From Amyelois transitella (taxonomy: Eukaryota; Arthropoda; Insecta; Lepidoptera; Pyralidae), in contig NC_083505.1 of assembly GCF_032362555.1 (NCBI RefSeq), positions 5,509,501-5,573,500 of the forward strand: a stretch of DNA of 64,000 bases, given 5' to 3'. The translations under genes were made by a program, and so were the position numbers. The notes beneath the pieces are model-generated. The model had not been told where the DNA came from. It saw nothing but the letters and a program-made list of their open reading frames with translations, and did not search any database. Below are positions 49,050 through 59,658 of this stretch, piece after piece. Each line of letters begins with the position of its first letter. Position 1 is the first letter of the stretch.

Positions 49050-50329
49050 ATGTACCTGTAGCGGGAGCGATGATTCGGCTCGACCGCCACCAAATGGAAG
49101 ATCTTCCGCCAGGCTAGGTGTTATGCCTGGGGAACCGCGGCTCCAACGATGACGACAAGGGGTCTTCCCAAACTCCTAAGGAGGAGTCGGAGTGAATGGT
49201 CAGGGCTTTTGGCCCTCTTCATTGGCTTCTTCGCTGCCTACAGCTGTAGGCAGGTCAATGGGGTGGCCGTGGCGGCCTGGGTCTTCTTCTTCTTTCTTCT
49301 GGGAGTTCCCATCGGCGGCGGCGTCGTCACTGGGCGACGACGTCTGCCGCAAGGCAGCCAGGTGAGGGCTTCACCCGACGGTCCGGAGGGCGGGCGTGGA
49401 GAGGCGCGATGCCGCGCAGGTGGCGATGTGATGATGCGTCCGCCCTCTCGAACATCTTCGTGGCCAGCCTGGCCACAAAGTCGTCTAGGCCCTCCCACTT
49501 CAAGTCCCTGAGGATCGTCGAGTTCCTCACGTAACGCGGAGCGCCGACGACTGCTCTGAGACTGGGGTTCTCTTGAGCTCTGAGTTTTCTTCTGTTGGTC
49601 TCAGAACAGTAGGCGTACCACGCCGGGGCCGCGTACGTGAGGCGGGATCTGACATATGTTCGGTAAGATCCAGAGCTTCGTCCTCAGGGGGAGGCTGGAG
49701 GAGAGGACTGCGTGAAGCTTCCCCCTGGCTGCCTTGGTCTTCGCCACGACGTCTCCCACGTGCTTCTTGAAAATGAGACGCCGGTCGATGGTCACTTCCA
49801 GATACTTGACACGCGGCCGCCACGGCACCGATTCGCCGAGCAGTAGCAGTGGAGGCGGATGGGGTCTTGTCCCCGTAACGATTGCTTGAGTCTTGCCGAC
49901 GTTTACCGAGAGCCTCCATTTGGAGAGCCAGCCCGGCAGAGCATCAAGAGTGGGCTGCAGCCTCTTGGCGGCGTACAGCGGGCGCATGGATGACGCGTAG
50001 TACGCCGCATCCTCAGCGTACAGCGCCAGCTCCACCTGGCCAACGGCAGGGATGTCGTCGGTAAACGCGGCGTAGCAGGCCGGGGACAAGCAGCTTCCCT
50101 GTGGCACTCCCGCGCGCACAGGGCGCACGGAGAGAACTTGCTCAGCAGCGCGCGATCGGCCGAAATCCGTTTGGTCTTCGGTGATCCTTTCCCGGTTTGG
50201 GCAGCATAATGGTTCTTGCATTTTTCCAGGATGAAGGAAAGTGACCCGAGCGCAGTATACCATTAAAGAGGCGCGTGATCGCCGCGATTGCTCGCGGCGG
50301 GAGATGGCGTAGCGCCTGGTTGGTGACAA
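49050..50329 (-). pseudogene. Jockey-type non-LTR retrotransposon, reverse transcriptase relic
   Basis: The minus strand encodes VRAGVPQGSCLSPACYAAFT, then VELALYAEDAAYYASS, then LSVNVGKTQAIVTGTR and VKYLEVTIDRRLIFKKHV, in the order of reverse transcriptase motifs 4-7. The usual catalytic YADD reads YAED. Frame breaks follow near 49600, after which NSTILRDLKWEGLDDFVARL marks the RT C-terminus at about 49500. The 5' ORF and most of the polymerase are missing. The 3' tail near 49050-49140 ('cctgtagcgggagcgatgat', 'tcggctcgaccgccaccaaa') recurs alone at 54758-54838. Its GC-rich codons contrast with the surroundings. Confidence 0.8.
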
Positions 50330-50535
50330 CGATGTTGTGTCGGAGGTTGTATATATAGCTCCAATCCTTGAAATCGCGATTTAGTTTATTCGCTGCTATT
50401 GGTTGAGCGCGTCAATTTCTTCGCGATGATTGACAGTTGTTGTGTGATTTGATGTTGTGACAAGTGGCGTAGAGATGTCGCCACATACCTTTTAATTTAC
50501 AATTTTTTTAATATATAGTTACCTAATTATAGAAA

Positions 50536-50745
50536 TTAGATATATTGTGTCGCGACCTTTTTTATAGATCTTTTGAAAACTTTTATTTTTGAAGTACATT
50601 GTATGCATATATCATCAACCAAATAATCAAATATGGCCAGCGTAAGCAAGAAAAGGTTACCGGATGCGTCTTTTCCCCAGATTTCTTTATTAATTTTGAT
50701 AAATGTGTACCACATACCTTCAGCAATCTCCGATAATGTAGCATT
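50536..50745 (-). CDS. Candidate terminal coding exon of an unidentified gene
   Basis: After an acceptor 'tatctttaaccattag' at 50746, the minus strand is open for exactly 70 codons to TAA (50536-50538) in phase 0. The translation starts NATLSEIAEGMWYTFIKINK, continues EIWGKDASGNLFLLTLAIFD and YLVDDICIQC, and ends in a basic tail KIKVFKRSIKK. The composition is protein-like and unlike translated AT-rich noise. I recognise no family and found no convincing upstream exon; a 42-55 nt intron to possible donors at about 50787-50800 would be very short. It could be a domesticated or decayed transposon ORF, a small gene or chance. Confidence 0.3.
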   Translation of the reverse strand, partial: NATLSEIAEGMWYTFIKINKEIWGKDASGNLFLLTLAIFDYLVDDICIQCTSKIKVFKRSIKKVATQYI

Positions 50746-51507
50746 CTAATGGTTAAAGATACATTACTTTTGAGTTTATTCACGTACGTTACAAACATAC
50801 AAAAATAATTTAATAATTAGTTTGGATATGGATGACCGAAAGAATAGATTGTAAATAAAAATTATTAGAAAAGATTACAGATGTATTTATCGGGTTTCTG
50901 CGTTTTGTTTAGGCCATACATAATCTGTAGTTATGTTTGAGAGTTGGTAACTCTGCAATTGACTTGACGTCTGGTAGGTTTGGAGGGATGTGACATTGCT
51001 GATAAAAAACGATTTTTATCTATTCGATTTATTTCTTAAGTATGAATAATAAAAAACGAAAATAAACGAATAATAAATAATCGATTTGTCTTAAGAAAAT
51101 AATCGTTATTATTATATTGTAATTTTTTTTTCTTATTTTTCAATTAATGTCATAATAAACATTATATCAATAGATTTATTAATTTAAAATAAACAACAGA
51201 AACAGTAAGTTCTTATATAATCAACACATATTAAAGTTTTAAAATAATCAAGTTTGAGAAATGAAGTTTCAACAACAAATAATGAACCGATATGAACCGA
51301 TAATATCAACCGATTGTCGGTAAAAAATAGTTCATCGACTAACTCCATCTAGTGAATGTTTGATTAAATGAATCATCTAAACTGTTTTAAAAGCACAGAA
51401 AGAATACACAAATGGTGTTAATGTAATATTACGGAGCTTTGATAGTTTTCGATTTTTAATAGATTATTTCCATAATTGATATTTTTTCACATTCCTAGTT
51501 TGGGACT
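50746..51507. other. AT-rich stretch, nothing recognised
   Basis: About 760 bp of AT-rich sequence between the candidate exon and the inverted-repeat element. A small repeat 'tgaaccgatatgaaccgata' occurs near 51283. No gene signal was seen. Confidence 0.5.
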
Positions 51508-52168
51508 TAGTGATGGGACTTGAATCGAAATTCTGTACTCGAATCAGTTCGAATCATCAGGAAAAAGTTCGAATGGTGATTCGAATCAGCCTTCGATTCG
51601 AACTAACTGATGATTCGAATCAATACGAATCGATTTGACGATTCGAATTAGCCTTTGATCCGAATTAACTGATGCTTCGAATCAATAAGGATCGATTTGA
51701 TGATTCGAAGCAATGAAAATATACAAAAAAATTTTTAGCTTATATAAAAGTCATAACCCAAAAAATACTTTGTTTTGCCGGTACCATATTTTTTACCTAT
51801 ACAACACGGTGTTCAAGTTTAGTATACCTACTAACACTTTATGAATAACACAAATCCAGTTAAACCCTAAACTCGATATAGATATATAAACTCAACACGA
51901 TATAAACTTCAAAAATATTCAAAATCGCAATACAAACTTGTACAAATATCCCAGTGGTCTCACCTGTAAGGTAGGTAAGAGGAAAATTGATTTGAATCAG
52001 AGAGTTGATTCGGATCAATTTGAATCACTGTATGATTCGAATCAACTTTTTGATTCGAATCAATTGGACAATTCGAATCATCAATCAATCGAATCAATAT
52101 ATCATACAATCCGAATGGGGTAATGACTGCGATCATTCGAATTAAATGTGATTCGAGTCCCATCACTA
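51508..52168. mobile_element. 661-bp inverted-repeat element (hAT-like MITE) with GATTCGAATC words
   Basis: The left end 'tagtgatgggacttgaatcg' and right end 'gattcgagtcccatcacta' are inverted copies. A TAGTGATGGGA-like end is typical of hAT transposons. The inside has two zones (about 51520-51715 and 51985-52150) packed with the palindrome GATTCGAATC and variants. Flanks 'tttgggac' and 'tttgagtc' may be a decayed 8-bp target duplication. Frames at 51938-52123 and 51960-52196 are shadows of the repeats. Confidence 0.65.
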
Positions 52169-52332
52169 TTTGAGTCCCCATGTGCAGTCTATCCATTCTG
52201 TCTGATCCAAGTTCTTTTCTCGTGTCGAGCTAGACAGTGCCGGGCCACTCGAAGAATCTTAATATTTTAAAATAATCCTCAGTAATAAGACGCGATCTCT
52301 GTGGTTTTCTAAAAGCTTTTTAACTTCACAAC

Positions 52333-52495
52333 ATGAGAGCAAAGGTATTTTCATGTTACGATTAAAAGAAAATGGAATAAGTTCAACTTTATCGTAGTAA
52401 AATTTAACGTGTGATTTGTTTTGTTTTAGTGGCGTAAGAAGCGTATGCGGAGGCTAAAGCGTAAAAGGAGGAAGATGCGCGCGAGGTCTAAATAA
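52333..52495 (+). CDS. RpL41: Ribosomal protein L41 (eL41), 25 aa
   Basis: Exon 1 (52333-52344) gives MRAK and exon 2 (52430-52495) gives WRKKRMRRLKRKRRKMRARS plus K and a TAA. Together they form the invariant 25-residue eL41, the smallest and most basic protein of the large ribosomal subunit, placed at the subunit interface in eukaryotes. Both introns are GT-AG: 'aag|gtattt' to 'tgttttag|tgg' (85 nt), and a second one in the 3'UTR from 'atg|gtaagt' (52500) to 'ttatttcag' (53699). The stop lies only 4 nt before that second junction, so nonsense-mediated decay would not be triggered. The gene is too small to be caught by length-filtered ORF searches. Confidence 0.95.
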
Positions 52496-53699
52496 AATGG
52501 TAAGTGCATAATTTTTGTTGTTAGGTTATGTTCTGCGAACGTAAATACCACGCTAAACATGTGGTTATCATTAGTTAGTATCAACTAACACAGTAGAGAT
52601 TATCTATCTACATATCATGAAGTTAATTTAAATGAATTTCTCATGAAAATTTGTATATACCTACCTAACCTAATGTTATAATTTAGTTTTAATTCTTTTG
52701 TCAAACTTTGAACAGAAACTCTCAATGTGATAAGTCTCCTTATTAAGCGTATTTAAATTGTTTAAACAATGACACCATGCAACTTAAAATAATTTTGATG
52801 TTCTCTTCTGTTATTAACATCTTTTAGTCTTACAACTAGTTAATCAAGATAGGATTTTCCTGATTTCTCTTAATTTATATGAATGGTAACTAGAGAATGC
52901 CTCTGGTACCGATCAGGTAAAACAAGAAATCTGGTTAATTTGATAAGGGAATATTGGGAAAATTTTCTGTAATACCTAGTGAATCCCTAGACTAACAATT
53001 TACATGGCAATTTTTAAATCTTATAGTCCTAACTGTTCAGGCAGGCTTTGCAATTGAATTGACAATCATTCAAAAGTGTCAATAATGATCTTTGTAGAAT
53101 GCTATTGTAGTTACCCAAAGATTAAAAGAGGAAGGATAGCTTTTTGAACTTAATAATATTTTTCTTAGATCTATATTTCCCTTCAAGGCGGTCATTGTTA
53201 TGTTTTGATGTAACTAATGAAAAGAATTGAAGGGTATAGTAGTAAGGCCATCTCCACCCTTGTGATGTTTAATATGATATCATGAGGACTATAATATGGC
53301 ATACAATTTTTTAATAATTTTTGTATGGTATGCTTTTACTATTTTTGATTTGTATTATCACCCATTTTTTACTACATACTTACATCAATCTTTTTATCCT
53401 CTGTGAATCAAATCCAATTTTTTTAGAAAGAATTCCTTGTGTTGAGTGACTAGAACATCTTTACAGGTGAAAAGAAAGTTTCATTGGGTGATATCAACTT
53501 AGTAAATCAATAAGAGCAAACCATGTAAAGAATTGGTTGGCCTGTTTGCGGCATCGGATTATTTATTTTGAAATATAGTATCTATCACTACTGAGCACCA
53601 AAGTATCCCATTAAACACATCTCAAACTTACTTATTAGGATGATTTTACTCTGTGATTTGTCCCATATGTACTTTAAATTTTATTTTCTTTTATTTCAG

Positions 53700-53775
53700 G
53701 TACATTGGGGGGAGTCTGGAAAAATTGCTTTTTGTGCTTCTGCTGGTGTATCAAATAAAAACTAAAAATCCATTT
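53700..53775 (+). other. RpL41: 3'UTR last exon of RpL41 with poly(A) signal
   Basis: After the acceptor 'cttttatttcag' the exon reads 'gtacattggggggagtctgg' and reaches AATAAA at 53754-53759. The cleavage site is probably about 15-20 nt further on. The size of the exon, the signal and the strong splice site support a 3'UTR intron. Confidence 0.65.
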
Positions 53776-55929
53776 GCTTGTTTCATTTAAGTTATATAAA
53801 TAGTACCTTCTTATTAATTTCTATTAAATTTTTGCTTGGAAGTGCAGAACACTTAGTGTAAAACGATAGAAATCGACAATGACTACATTACTCAATTGCC
53901 ATTGGTCCAAGCAGACTACATTTACGTAGCGCTCTGAAACTATCCTATGGACTTTATAGGAAAAGTACATGCATAGGGCTCTTGCCATAAGCATATACTT
54001 TTCGTGCATACCTAAATAAACCGGGATACCAACATGGCGAACTAGAGATGTTCTTTAGTCGATAATATTTTATTGATGGATGAGTGACTTGAGATTGTTC
54101 ATTTCCTATCACAGTTGTAACTACAAAGTTTAAAATACGTCTGTGATTTGGTTCTACATCGGGAATCCTTACTACGGTCCAACAATATTTTATCTCTCAC
54201 CTATGCCATTCTGATAATTAAAAAGAAAATTAATATATTTGTGATGAAATTTGGTAAGGATGTATTTAAATACCCGAGTTCAAATTAAGGTTTCTCTTTA
54301 TGTAAATAAATCAATCCCCCAAAGGGCTGCAATTAGGGATGTACCATGCCCGAGAACATTGCCAGGGACTGAGAATTTTGCTGGAATTGCTGCCGGCAAC
54401 GTTCCCAAAATAGGATTTCATTCTACTAATGTAAGTCAAATATGTTGTATTCACAAATGTTTATGTGCGCCTTGATACTGAAATTATTCATTATATACTT
54501 AGGTATAATAAGTCCGAAAATAATTATAATGTGCAAATGTTTGTCGGATGACTCCGACATTCACGTTTAAAGGGTTAAAAGATAAATGATATCAATACCT
54601 AAGAGATAAATAATAACAATTGTTCGTGTCTTCTTTGAAATATTTTTGTTTTTTTGAATCTTTTAGACTGCGTTTTGACTAAATTATATAAACTTTATGA
54701 TAAGCGATTGCCAAAAGAGTTGTAAAATCGATTGCACTTTCGTGGCCCTTGAAGAGGCCTGTAGCGGGAGCCATGATTCGGGCTCGACCGCCACCAAAGA
54801 GAAGATCCGCCAGGCAAGGTGTCTGGAAAACCGCGGCACAGATGAATATATTTTGTTCCTGCCCGGATATTTTCTATGCCAATCATTTATAGCCATTCCC
54901 TTCGCCAAGATTCGTTCCTTGGTGAACTAAAACGAGAAAAAATACTTTAACATAACTTAGATCCTAATTTATCGATAAGATGCTATGTTCGACACTAGAA
55001 CCCGTGTTTATGTTTTCGATGTGAATGAAATATTGAGAATATTACAAGTTTCTTTAGTTCACAACTAAGAACATTAAAAGTAGTAGGTTTTAAAATATAT
55101 TGTTGTAAATGCACTTTATGATAAACAATAATTTATTTAACAAATATTAACCCCTTACCGGTAAAAGGTTAGATTCAACCTATTTTTGCTTTGGCATACA
55201 CTATAGAACACGTCATCTTATAGTTTATTTTCGATTAATAAGCAAACTCAAAATATTTATTGCATAACTGTGTAAATATATAGATGGAAATACATTTAAC
55301 AGTATCAACAGTTTGTTCTTTCAGGCATGCAATATTTTTTAGTATTTAAAATACTAACGTATATAAAATAATGCAAGCTTCGTACAAAGTCGAAAAACAC
55401 GGGAAAACGTAAAAAAAAACGTTATAATTTAGTTAGTTAGACGACAACTTCTCACAAACAAAGCTGTAATGTTCGATGGCGACAGCGGCAGCAAAAGAAG
55501 TAGGTACATCGAAGGCAATGAAGAGTGTGCTGATAAAAGAGTGTAAATATATTTTCGCCCATAAAACCACTGTTGTGAGAAAGAGACAGATATATCATTA
55601 TAATTTCTGAGTCAAGTTGAAGAATTACGGCATTTACATAATTATGATGATTCTTCATGGATTATTACTAAACGGTTGAAATAAACCGTTCGTTCATTTA
55701 GTTCAATGCCCATCCCTACCAGCAGCTTCTGTCAAAGTTGTTTTTACTTTATGTTTATTTAAGTTCTGATTGAATTAATATTTTGCCCGAATGAGCGACA
55801 AATGAAAGAAGATAGTAACTTTCAATAAATGTGCGTATTAAGTTACTTTTTACCTATTTATTACGAAACTCAAGTGAAATATTGGTGCTAAATTATACAG
55901 GCTTTCAACAAAAACGTTAACCGTTCACA
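53776..55929. other. Intergenic between RpL41 and the BARD1-like gene
   Basis: AT-rich with no gene seen. A fragment of the retrotransposon 3' end lies at 54758-54838. Just before the BARD1-like start, 'ctaaattatacag' at 55900 resembles a 3' splice site, so a short 5'UTR intron is possible. Confidence 0.5.
54758..54838 (-). mobile_element. Fragment of the jockey-like element's 3' end
   Basis: 'ctgtagcgggagccatgatt', 'cgggctcgaccgccaccaaa', 'gaagatccgccaggcaaggt' and 'aaaccgcgg' repeat, with small changes, the tail at 49055-49140 of the retrotransposon relic. It is a solitary piece. Confidence 0.55.
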
Positions 55930-57531
55930 ATGTCTTCAAAAGATTTGAACGCATTTCTAAAAGCACTAGATGTTGTAAAGCAAGACTACACTTGCGGATG
56001 TTGTTCTGAACTGTGCAGGGATCCAGTCATGCTAAGTAAATGCTTCCATATTATTTGTTCCGAACATTCTTCAACTTTGAAAAACTGTCCGATATGTAAC
56101 ATTACCTTAGAAGGATGTAATACATTTTCTGACCATCGAATAAAGAAATGTGTTGAATCTGCAAAGGAATTGGACATTGTTTTTAATAAATTCAAATCAA
56201 AAGGTCATAAAGCTACAGTCGAGTATGATCTTACAAAAGGTAATACTTCTAAAAATATATCGGACAACAAGGAAGATAATACAAGTGTTAAAAAAATTAC
56301 AAGGAAAGCAAGCAAACACATACTTTCTGATAAAACAAATAAGGCTACAAAAAATGATCTGGATTCTTCTTTAGTGTCCAGTTTGAGTTTAAAAGCAGCG
56401 GAGAAACGGAATCACAAGGGTGAAACTATGCTACATATAGCATGTAGACTTGGTAAAGTAGAGAAAGTTATTGACTTGCTTAAAAATGGGGCTAATTCTA
56501 ACACTAAAGATAATGCTGGTTGGACACCATTGCATGAAGTAGTTCAAAATGGCCGATTAGATCTTGTGACACTGTTGCTTCAATACAACACTTTAATTAA
56601 TGTGCCAGGACCAAGTAATGAAACTCCTTTACATGAAGCTGTAAGATATAATCATGTGGATATAGTGAAAGAATTGGTACAGAATGGAGCTGATATAAAT
56701 TCAAGAAACTGCAAGGGTGAGTCACCAATTCAGCTGGCTAACGAAGACATGAAGAAAGTGCTGTTGACAGCAGCTAGTAATGTAATTCAGACCCAAACTG
56801 TAAATATAACACATATGTCTGAATTACATTCTGAATTAGATTTTGATGATATTAGAGTGTTTTGTTCTTCAGAGCAACGTTCAATAATTAATAAACTAAA
56901 ATTATTATCAAAGCACCATTCAAATTTAAATATTGAAGCTAAATTTACTAAAAAAGTCACTCATTTGATTGTGGAAACTGATGATAGTGGTATCTGTACC
57001 TCTAGCATTGATGTACTGCAGGGTATTGTGTCTAGTGTGTGGATACTATCCTCACAATGGGTCATGAAATCATCAGAAGAGAAATTAGAACCATTTAATA
57101 ATTATGAAGTAAATGGTGTCGGTTCAAAAGTGTACAATGGCCCTAAGAACTCCAGATATAATAAATACAAACAATTACCTGGAATCTTCAATGGCTGCCA
57201 TATTTATCTGCACAATTTTAATACTAGATATGAAATAACAAAATCTATTGTTGTTACAAAGGCAATTTTAACAAAATTAATTATGGATGCTGGGGGTATT
57301 GTTCTCAGAAGAGTACCAAATCCAGAGTCAATACCAGAATCAGAAAAATTAATCCCATATCATGCTCAAAAAGATGGTAAACTGAGTAATTGTGCTCACT
57401 ATATTATTTTCAAAGACCTTTATGAGCCAATGTATAATATGCAACATTTAAAAGCATTGCCGGTTGGGTGGCTCATTGAGTGTATTGAAAAATATGAATT
57501 ATGTGAACCAATAGCTTATAGTTATGTTTAA
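55930..57531 (+). CDS. BARD1: BARD1-like protein: RING, ankyrin repeats, tandem BRCT
   Basis: A 533-aa protein in one uninterrupted exon. A RING finger at residues 22-56 has C22-x2-C25, C38-F-H40, C43 and C53-P-I-C56, with His46 in the place usually held by the sixth ligand Cys. Ankyrin repeats follow at about 161-278 (GETMLHIACRLGKVEKVIDL; GWTPLHEVVQNGRLDLVTLL; ETPLHEAVRYNHVDIVKELV), and two BRCT domains at about 303-398 (KKVTHLIV, WILSSQWV) and 419-533 (WLIECIEKYELCEP). This order is unique to BARD1, the partner of BRCA1 in a nuclear E3 ligase that ubiquitinates H2A and supports homologous recombination. It is shorter than vertebrate BARD1 (777 aa in human), mainly in the linker between RING and ankyrins. 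The ATG at 55930 directly precedes the conserved helix of the RING region. Confidence 0.93.
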   Translation: MSSKDLNAFLKALDVVKQDYTCGCCSELCRDPVMLSKCFHIICSEHSSTLKNCPICNITLEGCNTFSDHRIKKCVESAKELDIVFNKFKSKGHKATVEYDLTKGNTSKNISDNKEDNTSVKKITRKASKHILSDKTNKATKNDLDSSLVSSLSLKAAEKRNHKGETMLHIACRLGKVEKVIDLLKNGANSNTKDNAGWTPLHEVVQNGRLDLVTLLLQYNTLINVPGPSNETPLHEAVRYNHVDIVKELVQNGADINSRNCKGESPIQLANEDMKKVLLTAASNVIQTQTVNITHMSELHSELDFDDIRVFCSSEQRSIINKLKLLSKHHSNLNIEAKFTKKVTHLIVETDDSGICTSSIDVLQGIVSSVWILSSQWVMKSSEEKLEPFNNYEVNGVGSKVYNGPKNSRYNKYKQLPGIFNGCHIYLHNFNTRYEITKSIVVTKAILTKLIMDAGGIVLRRVPNPESIPESEKLIPYHAQKDGKLSNCAHYIIFKDLYEPMYNMQHLKALPVGWLIECIEKYELCEPIAYSYV

Positions 57532-58517
57532 TTAATTGAAAACATACCCAAAACTTAAAATGTAATGTGCCTATAAAATATTGTGATAATTATCTTGAAT
57601 AGTAATTGCTGACTCAGATTGCAAGTTTCTTTAACCAATTATACATATCAAAAACACAAATTGTTTATCATTTTCATAGGTCCAGTGGGACTTTTCATGT
57701 ACACAGGGATATAGCAGGACTTTCCATCAAACCCAAAGAAAAAGATAGAAGATAAACCTATGCTTTCTCAATGTTGTGATTAATAACCCCGCAGGTCACA
57801 TGTTAATATCTGTTAGTGTGATTCAGAGTCAAGTAGGGACTGTGTAAACTCCTAAAAAAATTTAAAAAACTTTCATAATTGAAAAAAACTTGAAAAAAAA
57901 AGGTCAAATTGAGAACCTCTGTTTGCCCTCTAATGGATAAGATTTGAATGTTTGTACCTTCTTCCTCTGGCTTTTATCCCAGTTGCATTCTCACCACTCT
58001 TGAGAGGAGCCTGGGGTATACCTTTGACCATTGGCCCTGGTGGGTGAGTGTTTTTACACGAAGTGACTCCCATCTGACTTCCACAACCTTTGCAGGTTTG
58101 TTCCCAATGGGAATTTTTTTCCCATTGAGTAACACTGTTACACAATGGCACTTGTATTCCCGATCAGTAACACTGGTTAAGAATATTTTTTATAAAAGCA
58201 TATCTAATGTTTGTTTAATTAGTTCTTAATTGAAAAAGAATAAGACATGTAACGAATTAGTGTAGAAAATATATATATTGTAGTCTTCGATCTTATCTCT
58301 TTTTGGCCATCCAGTTCCACGAAAACTATTACTGGGTTCAATTAATTCAGGTAAGTAAATGACGTCACTTAATAAACAATGAAAAACATAAGCGAATGGC
58401 CACTTTTTGCTAAAATAAATAACCAATGGGGTGGTCAAAACAAAAACAAACCAATACTTGTATATATATAGGTACTTAATAAGGGAATTTCCGACATTGT
58501 AGGTATATAACCTTTTG
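57532..58517. other. BARD1-like 3' flank with dispersed repeat
   Basis: No gene. From about 57925 to 58150 a dispersed repeat is present: 'tacattctccctctggc'-like text ('accttcttcctctggctttt'), 'ccagttgcattctcaccact', 'cctttgaccattggccctgg', 'cacgaagtgactcccatctg' and 'ttgcaggtttgttcccaatg'. Minus-strand frames over it are shadows. No AATAAA signal is obvious near 57531. Confidence 0.5.
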
Positions 58518-58696
58518 ACTAATGCAAGCTCCTTTGTATAATTTAGGACAATATTCTCACAAATAAAGTTGTTAAAATAAATAACATTGATATTATTGTA
58601 ATACCTCATAACGCAAAATAATAGCAATGTTATTTATTTTAACAACTTTATTTGTGAGAATATTGTCCTAAATTATACAAAGGAGCTTGCATTAGT
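58518..58696. repeat. Perfect 72-bp inverted repeat with 35-nt loop
   Basis: Arms 58518-58589 and 58625-58696 are exact reverse complements over 72 nt, starting 'actaatgcaagctcctttgt' on the left. The 35-nt spacer 58590-58624 has further partial pairing (tattatt with aataata). RNA from either strand would form a long near-perfect hairpin. No transposase or target duplication was seen. The minus frame 58226-58627 runs through the left arm by chance. Confidence 0.92.
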
Positions 58697-59163
58697 ACTT
58701 TTATATTATTACCTACTTTGATATTTGCTCAGAGCCAGGGGATATATATTTTATTTGATTGTTTAATCAAAGAGTTTGTATGTATAATGGGTAACCATTA
58801 CGTGTTCAATGTCAAGTCAAGAGCCATTGAGATCGATAGAGATCATAAATTTTCCAATTTTCTAAATTCAAGTCATCATTGAGATTATGAATTAATTTTA
58901 CTATAATTGCTTAATTTATATCTACTCATTCGAGTATTTATAACAAAGCTAGATAATAATCGTTTACCCGTGGTTTTGTCAAGAAAAAATATAATAAAAT
59001 GTTTATAGTTCTTTGTTAATAATGGGTCGTATGGTAGGTATAAAATGGGAAAAGGCCACCCAGTGTCGTCCAGTCCATAATATAATATCATCGGATTTCC
59101 CTAAGTATAACCCTCAACCATGGAAGTTTATGGTAAGTCTCAACCATATTTATTATATTACTT

Positions 59164-59228
59164 ATGTTTGGCGCAGTTGTCGGATTCGTCCGACGCCTCT
59201 GAACCAAAAGTTCGATCCGAGGATTTTC
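59164..59228 (+). repeat. tRNA-like SINE head
   Basis: 'tggcgcagttg' fits the Pol III A box and 'gttcgatcc' about 41 nt later fits the B box. Between them 'gtcggattcgtccgac' is a 6-bp stem with a TTCG loop. The acceptor stem does not pair, so this is a SINE head or tRNA pseudogene rather than a tRNA gene. Confidence 0.4.
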
Positions 59229-59658
59229 CTTGTTATTTTGATAAAATAACAGTTATTTTGTCATCTTAGAAACGCATCCATTTTATTGTTATATTTTTTA
59301 AATGGTACCTACTTATTCAACGATAGGTTAGTGGGGAAAAAATATCCCCTCTTGTATAAGAGCTACTCATTTAGCTAATTTTTTCAAGACTGTTTTCTAA
59401 ACTTTTTCCCATTATAAATATACATACCCATACCAAATTACAGCTTTCTACCATTAAGCCCCCCCATTTAAAACCGCGGACAGACATGGCGTAACTATAA
59501 GGATTCCTCGTTCGCTGCGGAACCCTAAAAGGTGTAGCCTGCTTCTCGTCGTATGCTGAAAATCATAGAATAATTGTTTGTCTTGCCTTCACGCCGTGTG
59601 TGATATTTCCGTGTGAAGATATTTAAAAGGACATAAGTGGCATAGACTTCATTTCATT

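Noticed and set aside
52500-53699. Intronic snoRNA in RpL41
   Set aside because: TGATG-like words occur but no matching CTGA box with terminal stem was found by eye.
58226-58627. Minus-strand 133-codon frame
   Set aside because: Part of it is the arm of the inverted repeat; composition is AT-driven and there is no motif.
59013-59132. Forty codons from ATG to a strong donor (MGRMVGIKWEKATQCRPVHN ...)
   Set aside because: The phase-0 end does not join the next gene's exon in frame (an in-frame stop lies at 59614), and no other acceptor was found.
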